In this document: positions 46,595 through 57,962 of the stretch, in pieces | Position numbering within the stretch: position 1 is the stretch's first letter | Layout: each line of letters begins with the position of its first letter | Assembly (NCBI GenBank): GCA_001566295.1 | Contig: KQ964272.1 | Span: 124,001-188,000, forward strand | DNA length: 64,000 bases | From: Microdochium bolleyi | Lineage: Eukaryota > Ascomycota > Sordariomycetes > Xylariales > Microdochiaceae | Direction of reading: 5' to 3' | Notes under the pieces: model-generated | What the model was told of the DNA's origin: nothing | Seen by the model: only the letters and a program-made list of their open reading frames with translations | The model's database searches: none | Translations under genes and position numbers: made by a program

Positions 46595-48088
46595 CTAGTG
46601 AATCTGTTGACCGCACACGAGACAGTCGAGAGGCTCTGTCCACTCCTTCAGGCCTCCTGTGACTTCTTCGCGGAGGTCCGTGATTTCCACGACCGGAGGG
46701 CTTACGTCATTTCGGATAATAGCAGAGAAGTAACCATCGTACGGCTTCGCCTTCTGGGCGTCGGACTTGCGACCGCGACCTCTCTTCTTCGGTTCCGTGG
46801 CTTGACTCGTGCGCTCTGCCTTTATGATTGGGAGCACGTTTTCGACATCGGCCATCTTCACGGTATTCTGCTCCTCGGGTTTGACGTCGATCGATTGTTC
46901 CGCCGTTGGCGCCGCTCCGGACTCGCTAGGTGACAGTGGCCGGCGTCCCGTCTCGTTGTCTTGCTCGTCCTTAACCTGCGCAGGCTTGTGGGGTTTGTCG
47001 GTTCCAAGACGCTGGAAAGTGCGGAGAAGCGCCTCGTGAACGAGACAGTCGTCGTGAAGCCATCTCCGGCACTCTTCATTTGTGCAGCCGATCAACTTCT
47101 TGTCTGGGTTCTCAGGGCGGCCGCAATTGCATCGTGATTGAGCAGACTGGGCGATTCACAATGGTTAATTATGTGTCATACGGGCGCCGAGGTTTCGAGA
47201 CCTGAGTAATAGTCAAGACTTACCGAGAGCTCCATGCTTCGCACATCAAACGCCTGGCGCCAGTACAGAGCCGGCTGTACCTCATCCTCATTGGTCTCAT
47301 CCCATTGGTGCACTGTAGCACTGGCGGTGACACTGACGACATTGATGACGTCCACTGTGAGGATAAATCTAAGGTCAGAAAACCAAGCCATCCAGAGAGA
47401 GAGTGTGTGTTTTCGTGTGCCTTACTGTGATTGGACGCGATGAGCTCGTTGGTTCCGTGATATGGTTGTCTGCCCTTGACAGACTGCTTGCCCTCTGTGG
47501 TGCCCACGGGGAGCTCCTCTGGCCAGTACATCCAGTAGACTCGCGCGTACACGTGATGCTCATCCGCAGCACGGATCTCGAGGATTCTCGCGACCCAGTC
47601 GTCGTCCGACTTCTTTCTAGGTTGGCGGGTCTCGCCGGGATTCTTCTGGCGCTCGATGGTATTGTCGTTGGCGACGAAGACGAAGCCCTCGCTGTGATAT
47701 TTCACGCCATTCACTGAACACAGCTCTGTTAGTCTTGTGGAACCAGTGTACGTATACGTATCGAAGAGGGGATGTCAATCTCAATCTGGAAGAAGCACAT
47801 ACACACGAAGCTGTTATATCTCGTCATGTCCATCCATTTAGCAAAGGGAGCGATCTGGTAATGACGGTCCATGGTGTTGTCCTTGCCATTGAACTTGCCA
47901 ATCGGGGAAAAGGGCGAGACCTGAAGGTGGATCTTTGGCGGAGGGGCTGGTCGCTCCTCTGAGCCGCCGCGCCGGCGCTTCGTCTTCTTCTCCTTCTCGT
48001 TTGGGTCTGGATGTATGACTGTGAACGGGCACTCGGCCACGTTCTCGGTCGACTCCTCAGGCCTGGGCCGCTTGCGTGCAGTCGCCAT
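46595..48088 (-). CDS. BAH-PHD chromatin reader (candidate EPR-1/BP1 homologue)
   Basis: Four exons, 48088-47803, 47713-47426, 47354-47224 and 47146-46595, give 418 aa. A basic nuclear-type N-terminus (KKTKRRRGG) precedes the BAH domain at about 85-235, with NSFVLNGVKYHSEGFVFVAN, DDDWVARILEI, VYARVYWMYWPEELP and the end TASATVHQWDE. The PHD finger starts at residue 241: Cys241-x-Cys243, Cys256-x4-Cys261, His266-x2-Cys269. The last CxxC (Cys410/Cys413) comes only after about 140 residues that contain an AT-hook-like KKRGRGRKS. The stop follows at once, so the finger ends at the C-terminus. In Neurospora and other moulds a BAH-PHD protein (EPR-1, BP1) reads H3K27me3 and mediates Polycomb silencing. 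This gene is a candidate for that role, but other BAH-PHD paralogues exist. Confidence 0.82.
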
Positions 48089-49464
48089 TGCTGCGGAGCT
48101 GCTGTGTTGATCCGTGGTCCCGGTATTTTGGTGTTGTGTTGTCTCGGGCAGCCCGTGGCAGTTCCTCTGTGGTCGCGGGTAGCTGCAGCGCGACCACTAC
48201 GAGAAGACGAAGTGTGGCAAATCGAGCGGAGAGTTGGAGCAAGATTGGAGCCGAAACTTGGAGCTCTGGGAGAGCTCTGTTCGATGAGCAGCAGGGTTCG
48301 AAGCGGTGGTGAAGTAAGCAACGGTTCCAAGATGGCGCGATCCTGCAGAAGTGGATGTCGCGTCGCGCGAAGCTGGCGCTTTGGGAGATGGCAGGTGCCG
48401 AGCGGCCGGTGTTGCAAAAGCGACGACACAGAATTCCGACGTCGCGGTGATGCGCACGAGGCAGTCGCGACCCGCTTTCAATTGAAGCAACGACCAGAAG
48501 CTGATGCGCCGTGCCGAGACAGGTAGAGCGAAAAGCTGACGAGCTGTCCCTGAGCCCGAGCTTGATGAAGAAGGTAATGCGCGCGCCGCTGCGAAAGAGG
48601 GGAACAGCTCTGAAGGTGTATGGACTGGGATGTGTGGGCGGGCAGCAGGGTGGCCTGAGATGCTGACGCGCGCAAACGCGGACGCGCACGGGCTGGAGGC
48701 GAGATTCGAACGGGGATCCGAAGAGCGGAGAGGGCGAGGGCACTGCCGCAACCGACTGCGCGATGTGTAACCGAGGCGATCGCGCGGGATTCGATGTGGG
48801 TGGAATTGACAGACCGCGCGGTCGTGATGCTTGGCGACGACAACGACGGTGAGGCCTACAGGCAGGCGCCTTGGGCAGAAGAGGAGGAGTGGGTATGGAG
48901 GAGGAGAAAAGGTGGTGGTGGTGTTGTGTGTTGTGCGGCCGTGGTTGGCTGCAGGCTTGTGGCCAGCGACCGAGCGCGCCCGGCGGCCACTAAGCAGCTG
49001 CTCTACCTATCGTACTCTAGCACCTTCGCTTCGGCTCCCAGCCGACGGGGATCAGCTTACCCCGTCCAAGTCTCGGGCTCCAGGCCGCGCAGTCTCACCA
49101 CCGCCAGGAAATTCCGGTGGCGGGGGATTCTGACAGCCAAGACGGGCTTCCCTCCCCGCAGGTGACTGACACCAGCTCCCCGATAGCACCCGAACACCGT
49201 GTTACTATGTGAAGAATGCAAGGGAAGCCTCATCCTCAAGAGACATGGATTGCAACGCTTCCTCTAAATCGTTGTTCCTCCAATAGGGGATCTCTTTGAA
49301 ACGGGCAAACATCGTGGTTAGTGTATCACACGATTTACATTCTGTTGGGTAGCATGGGCAATTCACACCAACACGGTGTACATGACGCGCTTGTGTAGAA
49401 CATCCAAGTCATAGCATATTTCAAACGTTGGTCGCCTTTGGAGTTTGCAGCGATACCAGTCAGC
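48089..49464. other. BAH-PHD promoter region
   Basis: About 1.4 kb of GC-rich sequence between the BAH-PHD start and the ATG22 3' end. Long frames here come from high GC and overlap each other on both strands; none has a motif. A chance B-box-like GTTCGAATC (minus strand, near 48705) has no matching A box. Confidence 0.5.
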
Positions 49465-51677
49465 TTACCTCCGCGCATGGTGCTCTTCTCCATTTGCTTC
49501 CACGGACCTACGGTCGTAGTCCCCAAGCATTCCCTGCCTCTCCCCATCCTCGTACTGCGCCGACAACCTACTCGTGCCATCGTCTCCAGCTGCTTCCCGA
49601 ATCTTGTACGCTTTGATTACCTCCGACAGCTTCTCGCCTTCCAGCTTTCCCCGCTCTACGTTGACAAAGTAAATGAATGGTGCAGGCAGGCCCACGAGAG
49701 CCAGGAGAAACCAGAACGCCGGACGTATCTCGCCGGATGCGTCAATAATGGCACCCACGATCGTGGGGCCGAATACGCTCGAGCCTTTGTCTGTGATGGC
49801 GTACAGCGCGTAGAACGCCGCCTCCGACCCGGGCGGGATGAGCTCGCCGTACAGTGAGCGGCAGTACGCGCCGAGCCCGCCGAGGACGAAACCGTATACT
49901 GCGGCTAGTGGATACATCTCCCATGGCTGCTGCAGGCCGATGACCTGCCAACGCTGCACGAAGGGGAGGTAACCCAGCAGGCCGTACAGGGGGATCAGCT
50001 CGAAGACTGCAATGATGCTCAGCAGAACCTGGTGCGGCTTCAGCTTGAAACGTCTGGCGATGAAAGACCAGCTGAACGCCCCCACCACGCCGGTTGATGT
50101 GGAGATGACGTTGATGAGGCCCAGTGCCCAGGGTTTCATTTTGAGGTGAGTTTTGGCAAACAATACGGCTGTCCCGGAAGTGGTCGCGACGGCGTCCGAG
50201 AGCAAGAACCATGCGGCCAGGAAGAGCAGAATGTCCTTGAGCCGCCCGGCAAGCTTGATCGTCCGGGACAAGTTCTTCCAGGAGTACGCTGCATAAGCAA
50301 GCCACGCACGTGCGCCCGTCTTTCCGTTGTCTGCCAGTGGAGGTCCGGGACGAGGCCGGAGCCACATAGCGGCAGGAACCGTAAATGTCGCCCACCACGA
50401 GCCGATGAAGAAGAGGACAACACGCTGTGACCACGTCGAGCTGCCCAAAGCGACCAACATAAGAATCGCTACGCACTGCACGAATAGTGCTGCACCATAG
50501 CCAATGCCGATGCCCTGAGCGGATATCTTGGTCGATAACTGCAGCTCGATGGAGGTCAGCTCCTCATGAGTCGCCACTCGCTGCAACTCATGTAACTCCG
50601 GGGCATCTTGCGATAGCAGATTTGATCTCGAGTCTGCCAGGGCAGACTCGGACGCTGGGTGCAGTTCGTCTGGCGTTTCTGCGGTGATGTGCAACCCAGG
50701 TATGTCGGCAACGACAAGCTTCGCGGCCGAGGCTCGCACCTGGGGATGATGGCGGACAAGAACCGGTAGGAAGGAATTGAGCAGAACGAACGACGCCCCG
50801 AACGCCGTGTTTGAGATGATCGCTAGAAATGCGCCAAACAGATATACATCCTTGGAGACGAAGATGTATGCCATGACACAGGCGCTTCCGGTCCAGGCGA
50901 AGATGAGAAGGAGCCGCTTTCGATAATTGCCGTGGTCTGCAGCACAGCTGATGCTCACGACAATGATCGCCTGCAGCAGGACACTTATGCTGAATGTGTA
51001 CATGGCGAAACTGGCAGTGTTGATGTCAAGACCCAGCACCGACACTATGCACTGCCCTTGGTCTGAGGAACCGACACTTGGTGTTGAGCTATCACCACAG
51101 GGCGTTGTGCGGTCTGAGAGGAGGACGCCATTTTCGCGGGCAAGGCTCTCAAGGAGGATCGGGATAAAGGATGCTAGGGAGGCACAAGTCAGTAAGCGTC
51201 TGCAGGTAGTCGTAGAGCCATGTTGTCGTGTCGTGACACGTTCTGCTACGATGTTGCCTTAAGGTGGTCGCGGTGGGCCCGATTGTCGACTTACAAATAG
51301 CTACAATAGGGTACAGATGAAGGGTCAGCATTAGCACGGGGAAGAGCGTGACTGCATTCGAGATGAGCAGTAGCGGCATACATACCACAAATGACATAGG
51401 TCTCGGCCGCAAAGGCGTACATGTACCAGCCAGCAAGCTCCTTCTTGCTGGTTGGGCGGGTGTCTTCGGCGGAGTGGCTGCGCTCCGGATCGGGCGGGCT
51501 GTACCCGCCGTTCTCGAGGCTGTCGCGGGGGCTCATTCTGCCAGAGGCTGTGGTGGACGAGCGTTCATCGTCGGCCTCGAAGGAGGAGTGCGACAGCAGC
51601 GATCGCTTGGTGGCGACGGACTGGACGGAGAGGAGTCGTGAGGGCGGAGGTGGTGGTTGCGGCTGTTCTGGCGGCAT
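49465..51677 (-). CDS. ATG22: Atg22-type vacuolar effluxer (major facilitator fold)
   Basis: Three exons, 51677-51386, 51300-51295 (only 6 nt) and 51173-49465, give 668 aa. A Ser/Pro-rich cytosolic N-terminus leads to ELAGWYMYAFAAETYVICG. The microexon and third exon then restore AISSFIPILLESLARENG, the conserved first span of Atg22 proteins. About a dozen spans follow, interrupted by a hydrophilic loop at about 240-330 and including LFFIGSWWATFTVPAAMWL and FLAAWFLLSDAVATTSGTA, then GGLGAYCRSLYGELIPPGSEAAFYALYAITDKGSSVFGP in the C-terminal half. Atg22 exports amino acids from the vacuole after autophagic breakdown. Without the 6-nt exon neither the phase nor the motif fits. The frame ends HHARR-TAA; the bases AGGTAAGC at the stop also resemble a donor, so a longer spliced C-terminus is possible. 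Confidence 0.9.
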
Positions 51678-53983
51678 GCTGGCAGCAGGCACGCGTGGTG
51701 TCGCGCCTGGCCGCCCGGCCGCTTTTGGAGCTAAGCTGTCTCACAGGTGGTGCCTGCTCACCCGCTTCGTAGCACGCGCCTCTGGCCCGTGGTCAGACAA
51801 AGACTGCTTCCCCGAGGAAAAAAGAACAGTCTCTCCGGCTCGCACCTTGCAGCGATATTGGCTCGATTGTCGACAACGGGGGACCTGGCAGAATAGATGA
51901 AGATGAGAAGAATCTAAAGCTCTCAGGCGCCTCCAGTCCTTGCCTCGCAACTTCCAACCCCCTCCATGCGACGATGATCGCCTGCCTTACCCTAGGTAGC
52001 GCCCGAGTCCCCTGCTCTCTGCCGTGCCCAGCAGAGCTGTGACGTCGGGCCATACCTAACTCACGTTAATGGGGACCCACGCGCAGCGGCACCTGGTTAG
52101 TAGTCCATAAACGTTGTCCGGGTGAAGTTGAACACGGGCCGACGACATTGCTGCTGCCGGCCCGTACTTGCATGGCGATTTTGGAGGCTGATCGTGCGCG
52201 GCAACCGGCCAAGAAGTGGTCACGCAGGTCCCAGGACGCTCCTCTACGACGGCCGCGAAGTGCAATGCTTTACGAGCGCTGCGAGTCGTCCGAATTGGGG
52301 TCATGTGAGAACGCGGGGATGAGCACCACAACTTAGCTGGGCGTGGATGCCTCTCGGCGCCTGAGGTGGAGACGGCTGTCAAGGGTGCCAGCGAGGGCGG
52401 TGTTCATCGTGAACAGCTGAACGGGAGCGAGGGAAGGCCGTCTTCACCGCTCGGTCAGTACGGAGCGGCAGGGATGCTTCCCGACTTGTCGAGTGAAGAA
52501 AGGTCCTTTTGGACGTGGTGCGTTCTCCATCTCTGGCTTTACTGTTTCCTTCAGGCATACATCGCAGGTCGCCCATTCCTATCCACATGGGCACATCGAC
52601 ATTGCTGTTCGAATAGGTATGGCATTGGGTGCGCACAAAAAGGCTGGCCCGTGTGCTTGGTGCCGACAAAAGCTGCACTAGCCACATGTCTGGGTCCTTC
52701 GAACAATATAGGTGATGGACTTGTCTGGGAGTTGATAATGTTCTCTCATAGTCCTGGAGTCGACGTCGTGCCTGAGAGTGCCAGGTCTTTGCGCCGTCAC
52801 CTGATTGGCTGGTACATTGCACGTCTTATCTTGGTTCTGGACGACCTGGGAATTGACTTTGGATGGAACTACAGTCGCGGTTGTACCAAGAGAAAGACTT
52901 CGCCAAGCCGGCAAACGAAGGCGAGTCCCACCTGTCACTGAGAGGCCCAGAGGACCGCACGAGTCACAGCGGGGTCTTGCTGGTCAACAGCTCCAGCACC
53001 TCAGCCCTGCTGATAAGAGAGGTAGGCTTCATAGATCGAACCACACGACCCTGAACGGGAGCAGCGCGGCATCAATTCCCAATCATCGACAGGCGCGGGG
53101 GCCAGGACAAGCGTGTGAGGCTGGACAGCACAGCTCAGGCCGAGGGGGTGGTCGCAGCCTACGGCTGAGCCAGCATGCAGCTCCGACCAACGAGACGGCT
53201 TCATCTTATCAGTGGATGAGCAGCTGGAATTACGTCAGGCCTGAGAGCCCTGCGGCCACGCTGCCGTACTTATCGCGCTGGCGAGAACTGACAGGACGGT
53301 TTCGGAGTCTGTCGAGATGGTCCGTCCCTGCCTGCAAGGCCCAAGCACGTGCAGTGCCGTGCCTGATGATGCCATTGGAGTGGCTGCCTCTGTGCCTTGA
53401 GCCTTGGCCGATCCGTCGACTGTGGGGGGACGATGACGCGGGCTGGGATGGCTGTTCAGGTGATCCGGGGAACTGTCGACTTCGGGTGGTGAGATCGAGA
53501 GGCCAGAGGGGTTGCATGTTGTCAAGGTTGCGCCCTGCCTTGTGCGCGAGTGTGTACTTGTACTCCATACCTGCCTCCTTCCTTTGCCAAACAGCTTATC
53601 GTGTCTCGCTCCTTTCCCACCGAGGTCGACATCAATCAGACTACCTGCATAACAGCCACGTACAATTGGGTGCCTGTGAGTGTATCTCCTATCTTCATCC
53701 ATGAGTCGCCATTCAATCTCAAACCCCTATGTTTCCCGCGTCTGAGTCCAGCAGCACCCGAGTGGGAATCATTTCCGTCAATCCTGCAATACGGCACCGA
53801 CAACTTCAGCCGCCCCGGAGGCGTCTACGACATGGACTTCAATACACGGACAACAAGAGCACCAATATGCGATGCTCCCTAGTAGCCTTGTGCTGATATT
53901 CACAGTCCACATCTAGGCTGCTCCTCAATAACAGCTGCATTCGACGACGATCTCAGAGCAGTCATTCTCCAGCACAATAAGCC
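51678..53983. other. Divergent spacer without a confident gene
   Basis: About 2.3 kb between ATG22 (minus) and the DUF3602 gene (plus). A 299-codon frame at 52805-53704 has random-looking composition and no motif and is overlapped by antisense frames. The last 400 bp looks like a pyrimidine-rich leader. Confidence 0.5.
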
Positions 53984-54715
53984 ATGGCCGCTGTAAAGGA
54001 AGTGTCCCACGGCCGCGGCGGAGCCGGCAACATCAACCCCGACGATACCACGTACGTCGACGGCGAGATCGTCCGCCAGGGCGTGGAGGGAACACACGGC
54101 GATGGCGCATTCAGCACGGGCCGCGGAGGTGTGTGAAATCCCGCGGTTTATTTGCATCCATGATCCCCCTATCAACCTTCGAGTTCTTGTTATGGCGGCG
54201 CAGATGCCAGACTCGGCTTCCGACCCCAAAGTACCAACATAAAACATGCTGCTACTCAACGGGTTCGGCCGTTTCAGGCCACGCGATGATCCTTGGGCAC
54301 ATAACCAGGATTCAGAGCAAGCCATGGCCAAGATTGAACTCCATAACTTGAACCGATAGACCGAACCTGTGCATTATGCCTTCGTGACCGCTCACTGACA
54401 CATTTGTCCTTACCCACAGGTGGCGGTAACATCGGTGATGTTGGCGTTCCTTCGGCGACAGCCCGCGCAGACAAGGATTTCATCCCGGACGTCGCATACC
54501 GCGCCTCGCTTGATAGCAACCACCACACCGGCCGCGGCGGCGCAGCAAACGTCCAGCTCGCCGCGAAGGATACCCCCACTGACGCTTCGAAGACGTCGAC
54601 CAGCACCAAATTCACTGACGGCCACCCGGACTCGACGCCCGGGGGCACGGCTCACCACATCAGCCTCGCGGACAAGCTCAAGTACAAGATCTTCGGTGGC
54701 GGTGACAAGAAGTGA
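53984..54715 (+). CDS. DUF3602 / PAR32-like protein
   Basis: Two exons, 53984-54128 and 54420-54715, give 146 aa. The protein is disordered and built on glycine-rich repeats: GRGGAGNI at residue 10, GRGGGGNIGD at residue 46 (rebuilt by the splice) and GRGGAANV at residue 86. This is the DUF3602 signature. The C-terminus has an amphipathic stretch ADKLKYKIFGGG. The best-known member, yeast Par32, is a TORC1/Npr1-controlled inhibitor of the Mep ammonium transporters. Whether this homologue does the same is unknown, since moulds have several DUF3602 proteins. The intron of 291 nt is longer than most here, with GTGTGT and CCCACAG ends. The start ATG is in good context (GCCATGG). Confidence 0.82.
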
Positions 54716-55591
54716 GCCCGCTGAGCTCACACGCGGTTGGGGGTGGCCACCGAACTCGAGGAGTCGCGATGTAGCTTTGTCTTTGGATGAGGAGAGGCCG
54801 TATGTGATTTAAATACCCCAGCCAAGCAATTTGCGAAGGCGCAATAGAGCCGGAGATGAGAAGGGACAGAGATCTCGCGTAGTCAATTATACATGGAATC
54901 AAAGGTGCATGAAAGCAGAGACACCTGCGATCAGCACAGTGATCTTGAGCTCAAGGGCAGAACGGCGGGTCTTTGCTTCGTCTTCACTGGAAAGACTCGC
55001 GACGATGGCTGGCCCGCTCTCCCAAAGTCTCGCGAGCTCCAAGAGTTCACACAGCCTGTCCGAACATCAGCGAAGGGACGTCTGGCCAATGACACACCGG
55101 GTCGCAAGCAAGTCAACTCTGCGCATTGCCATGGTGAATAAATTATTTACACAAAAGGCGAGACTATCGTGGTCGAAACCTCAAAGACCGCCTGCACGTT
55201 TTACCTCGGTATCTTGACATATTATGTTCGTCGAAGTTCCCAGAGGGTTTGAACGGCGCATGGCACAAATTCGAACTTGTTCTTGTTCAACTGGATAATA
55301 CCACACACTATCGCTATCCAGGTCCCTCATTTACTTGGATCCCCAAGGCAACTTCTCCTATTACTCACAGGCAGAAATTTTTACTTACAGCGGCGATCTG
55401 ATGGGGCTCGCCGGGCTCGCCTTCGTGGGTTTATCTACACTACGTCAGTCTGAGAATGCTTTCCCTTTCCCCTGGAAGCTCGGAAAAGTTTTTCTTCCAC
55501 CAGATGATGAGGAATAGCAACGTCGAAGGGGAAGATACGGTGTAGCAGGATGATGGAAACGGTGCTTTTCAATAGGCTTCTTTCTCGGCAC
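54716..55591. other. Short convergent spacer
   Basis: About 0.88 kb of shared 3' sequence between the DUF3602 gene and the hydrate dehydratase gene. No gene is recognised. Confidence 0.55.
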
Positions 55592-57056
55592 TTACTTGCT
55601 CGTCTCGCCAAAGAGGTTCATGAACGCGACGTGCACCTGCTCGGTGAGGTCGCTGGCCTGCAGGCTGCGGCCGTGCTTGGCGAAGGCGAGGCGGGAGCAC
55701 TCCTGCGGGCGTGGGGTTTGTGTCAGCGTCAGCACTTTTCTCTCTCTCTTTCTCTTCTTCCATATCATCATCCACCAAAGCCAACTGTGGTGAAATAATA
55801 TGGCCATGGCACAGTCTGACTGAAAGTCTCTTATACCCCAGGTTCGGAAACCGTACGTCCAGCAGTATCCGCCAGTGAAGTGTATAAATCTGAAAAACAA
55901 TGAGAGATATGGAAAGGAAAACTCACCCTTGTGATGGCGGCTCCTCCGAACGCCGCCAGCCGCAGCAGCTCGTCCTCCTTCATGTCCCCGCCGTGGTCCC
56001 AGAGCTTCTCGAGGTACGCGCCGCGCCAGGCGAGGAACGTGGCGATGCTGCCGGTCAGGGTGTCGCCCTGGCCCCCGCTGCGCTTGAGCCCGCCCTCGAG
56101 GTCGACGACGAGCGTCTCCTCGCCGTTGCTGATGAGGTCCGCGCCGCCCTTTTGTATGATTGTGACCCCACCCAGGGCTTTCGACAGCGCCGTGACGTGC
56201 CGCGCCGGGTCGCCCTCGGCCTGGGCCGGGTCGTAGTCCTCGGACTTCACGCCCTTCCAGAGCCGCCCGAACTCGACGACGTTGGGCGTCAGCACGACCT
56301 CGCGCCAGCCCATGACCAGCTCGGGCGTTTTGACGACGAGCCCGAGCGAGTCGGCGTCCATGACGACGGGCATCCTGCGCTCGCGCGCCGCGGCCAACAC
56401 CTCGGCGAGCGTGTCGTGCATGAGCGGGTCGCGGCCCAGGCCCGGCCCGACGACGAGCACGTGCAGGCGCGGGAGCATCTCGATGATCTTCTTGGAGATC
56501 TCCTTGGGGTCCGTGTCTGACGGGTGGTTGCTGCCTGAGGACGACGACGACGCCTCGGAGGGCGACTGCCGCATCAGCGGGTGCACCATCAGGTTCGGGC
56601 TGTAGGTCTTGATGACGGCCGCCGCGCCCGGGGTGCAGATGACGTGCGACTGTGTTTGGGTTTCCTTCTTAGCGACGGCCATCTTTTGCCATAGAGTGTG
56701 CGGGAGGATCTCTCTGCTTGTTGTCTTGCCATGATCCGGGGTAACAAGACGATCACACATACCATGTCACATCCTAATCTGGCGCTCGCCATGGCCGAGA
56801 AGTACGGCGCTCCTGTGTAGTCCTCGCTGCCACCGATGACTGCCACACGGCCAAGTTGTCCTGCATAACGAAACCATGCTCAGCTACAAAATCCGGATGC
56901 ATCGACATGGCACTGCTTGTTGCCAGACCTTGCATGTCTTGATTCCTTGGACTGACCTTTGTGGAATTTCTCGAGCATGGGCGGCACGATCTGGCGCACC
57001 TTGGCCAGGATCTCTTTCGTTGCGGACGACATCTCGGGTCTTGCCTCAGGGCTCAT
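55592..57056 (-). CDS. ATP-dependent (S)-NAD(P)H-hydrate dehydratase
   Basis: Four exons, 57056-56957, 56860-56763, 56649-55927 and 55702-55592, give 343 aa. The ribokinase-like fold is complete: GRVAVIGGSEDYTGAPYFSA, then CTPGAAAVIKTYSPNLMVHP, HVLVVGPGLGRD, MPVVMDADSLGLV, VVLTPNVVEFGRL, VTIIQKGGADLI and SGGQGDTLTGSIATFLAW, whose GQGDTL carries the catalytic Asp. This enzyme (NNRD; YKL151C in yeast) repairs NAD(P)H damaged by hydration, using ATP, together with an epimerase encoded elsewhere. A Ser/Asp-rich insert at about residues 97-115 breaks the second block. Upstream of the ATG the frame stays open about 80 codons and is rich in Arg, Lys, Ser and Thr but has no ATG; see findings. All introns are 96-225 nt and all junctions after the first are in phase 0. 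Confidence 0.93.
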
Positions 57057-57962
57057 GGTGGTAAGCTTCTTGACTCGGCTCTCCTCGTGCTGTGAGATTG
57101 TGTGATGCTTGCGTGAAGCGGAGAGCTTTCTTAAAAGTTTGAGTGTTCTGGTTTGTTGTTCGTTGTGATGAAATGTGTAGGTAGAGTTGGGGGAAGTCGA
57201 GCTCTTGTTCGGGATACCTTTGATTTGTTTGCCTGTGGTTCTATTGCGGGGCTCACTCGTTGTGAAGTCGCCAAATCTTGAACAGCTTCTCAACCACAAT
57301 GCGTGTCAGAAAGATCGTCAATCTTACAGTGATTGTTCAACCCAAGTTATCTTGGACGAAGATCAATCATTTCTGTCATTCCGCGCATTCCACAATTACA
57401 TACTACGTTCCGGAGGAAAACGCCCGATGATGATGATGGCGATGATGGATGCATGATGTCAGCATCGGCAGCTCCACACTTACACATCCCGTTTGAGCCC
57501 TCGACATGATCGCTTTCTTCAAAGTAGAATTCACGATTGGCACAGTGCCTTTTTTCAATGTTAGGTCTTTGAATCGAAGGGAGTATCTTGCATGAGCTGG
57601 TTGAAAGGCGTTCAATCCTCCATGGTGAAGCTCGTCTGTTGTCGGTCAACTCGTTCTCTGTGCTTGTAAATACAGACAGCTGTTTGGACTAAAGCGTCAA
57701 CTCCTTGATGCTCGAAATAATAGAGTAGGAACTCAACAAGGAGCAGTAGTGTTAATCGTGGATAAAGAGCTAGTGTTATCATACAGCCGAGTTGAAACCG
57801 CCATCTACTGGCGCTTCATTCATGATTCAACAGTTGACAGGTGTTCAAGAGGTACAAGATGCGGAGGACAAAGAAATCGAACTACGACCCAGACACCACA
57901 GTGTATACGGCCGTCCGGGAGAATATTCATTGATGTAAGGAGACAAACCTCACATAAACAGC
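57057..57962. other. Spacer with hydrate dehydratase promoter
   Basis: About 0.9 kb between two minus-strand genes: promoter of the dehydratase and 3' end of the phosphate carrier. No further gene; short frames only. Confidence 0.55.

Noticed and set aside
48700..48720. B-box-like GTTCGAATC on the minus strand, considered as a tRNA
   Set aside because: No A box, no cloverleaf arms, no paired acceptor stem could be drawn.
52805..53704. 299-codon plus-strand frame upstream of the DUF3602 gene
   Set aside because: No domain, no signal, biased random composition, heavily overlapped by antisense frames; chance frame in GC-rich DNA.
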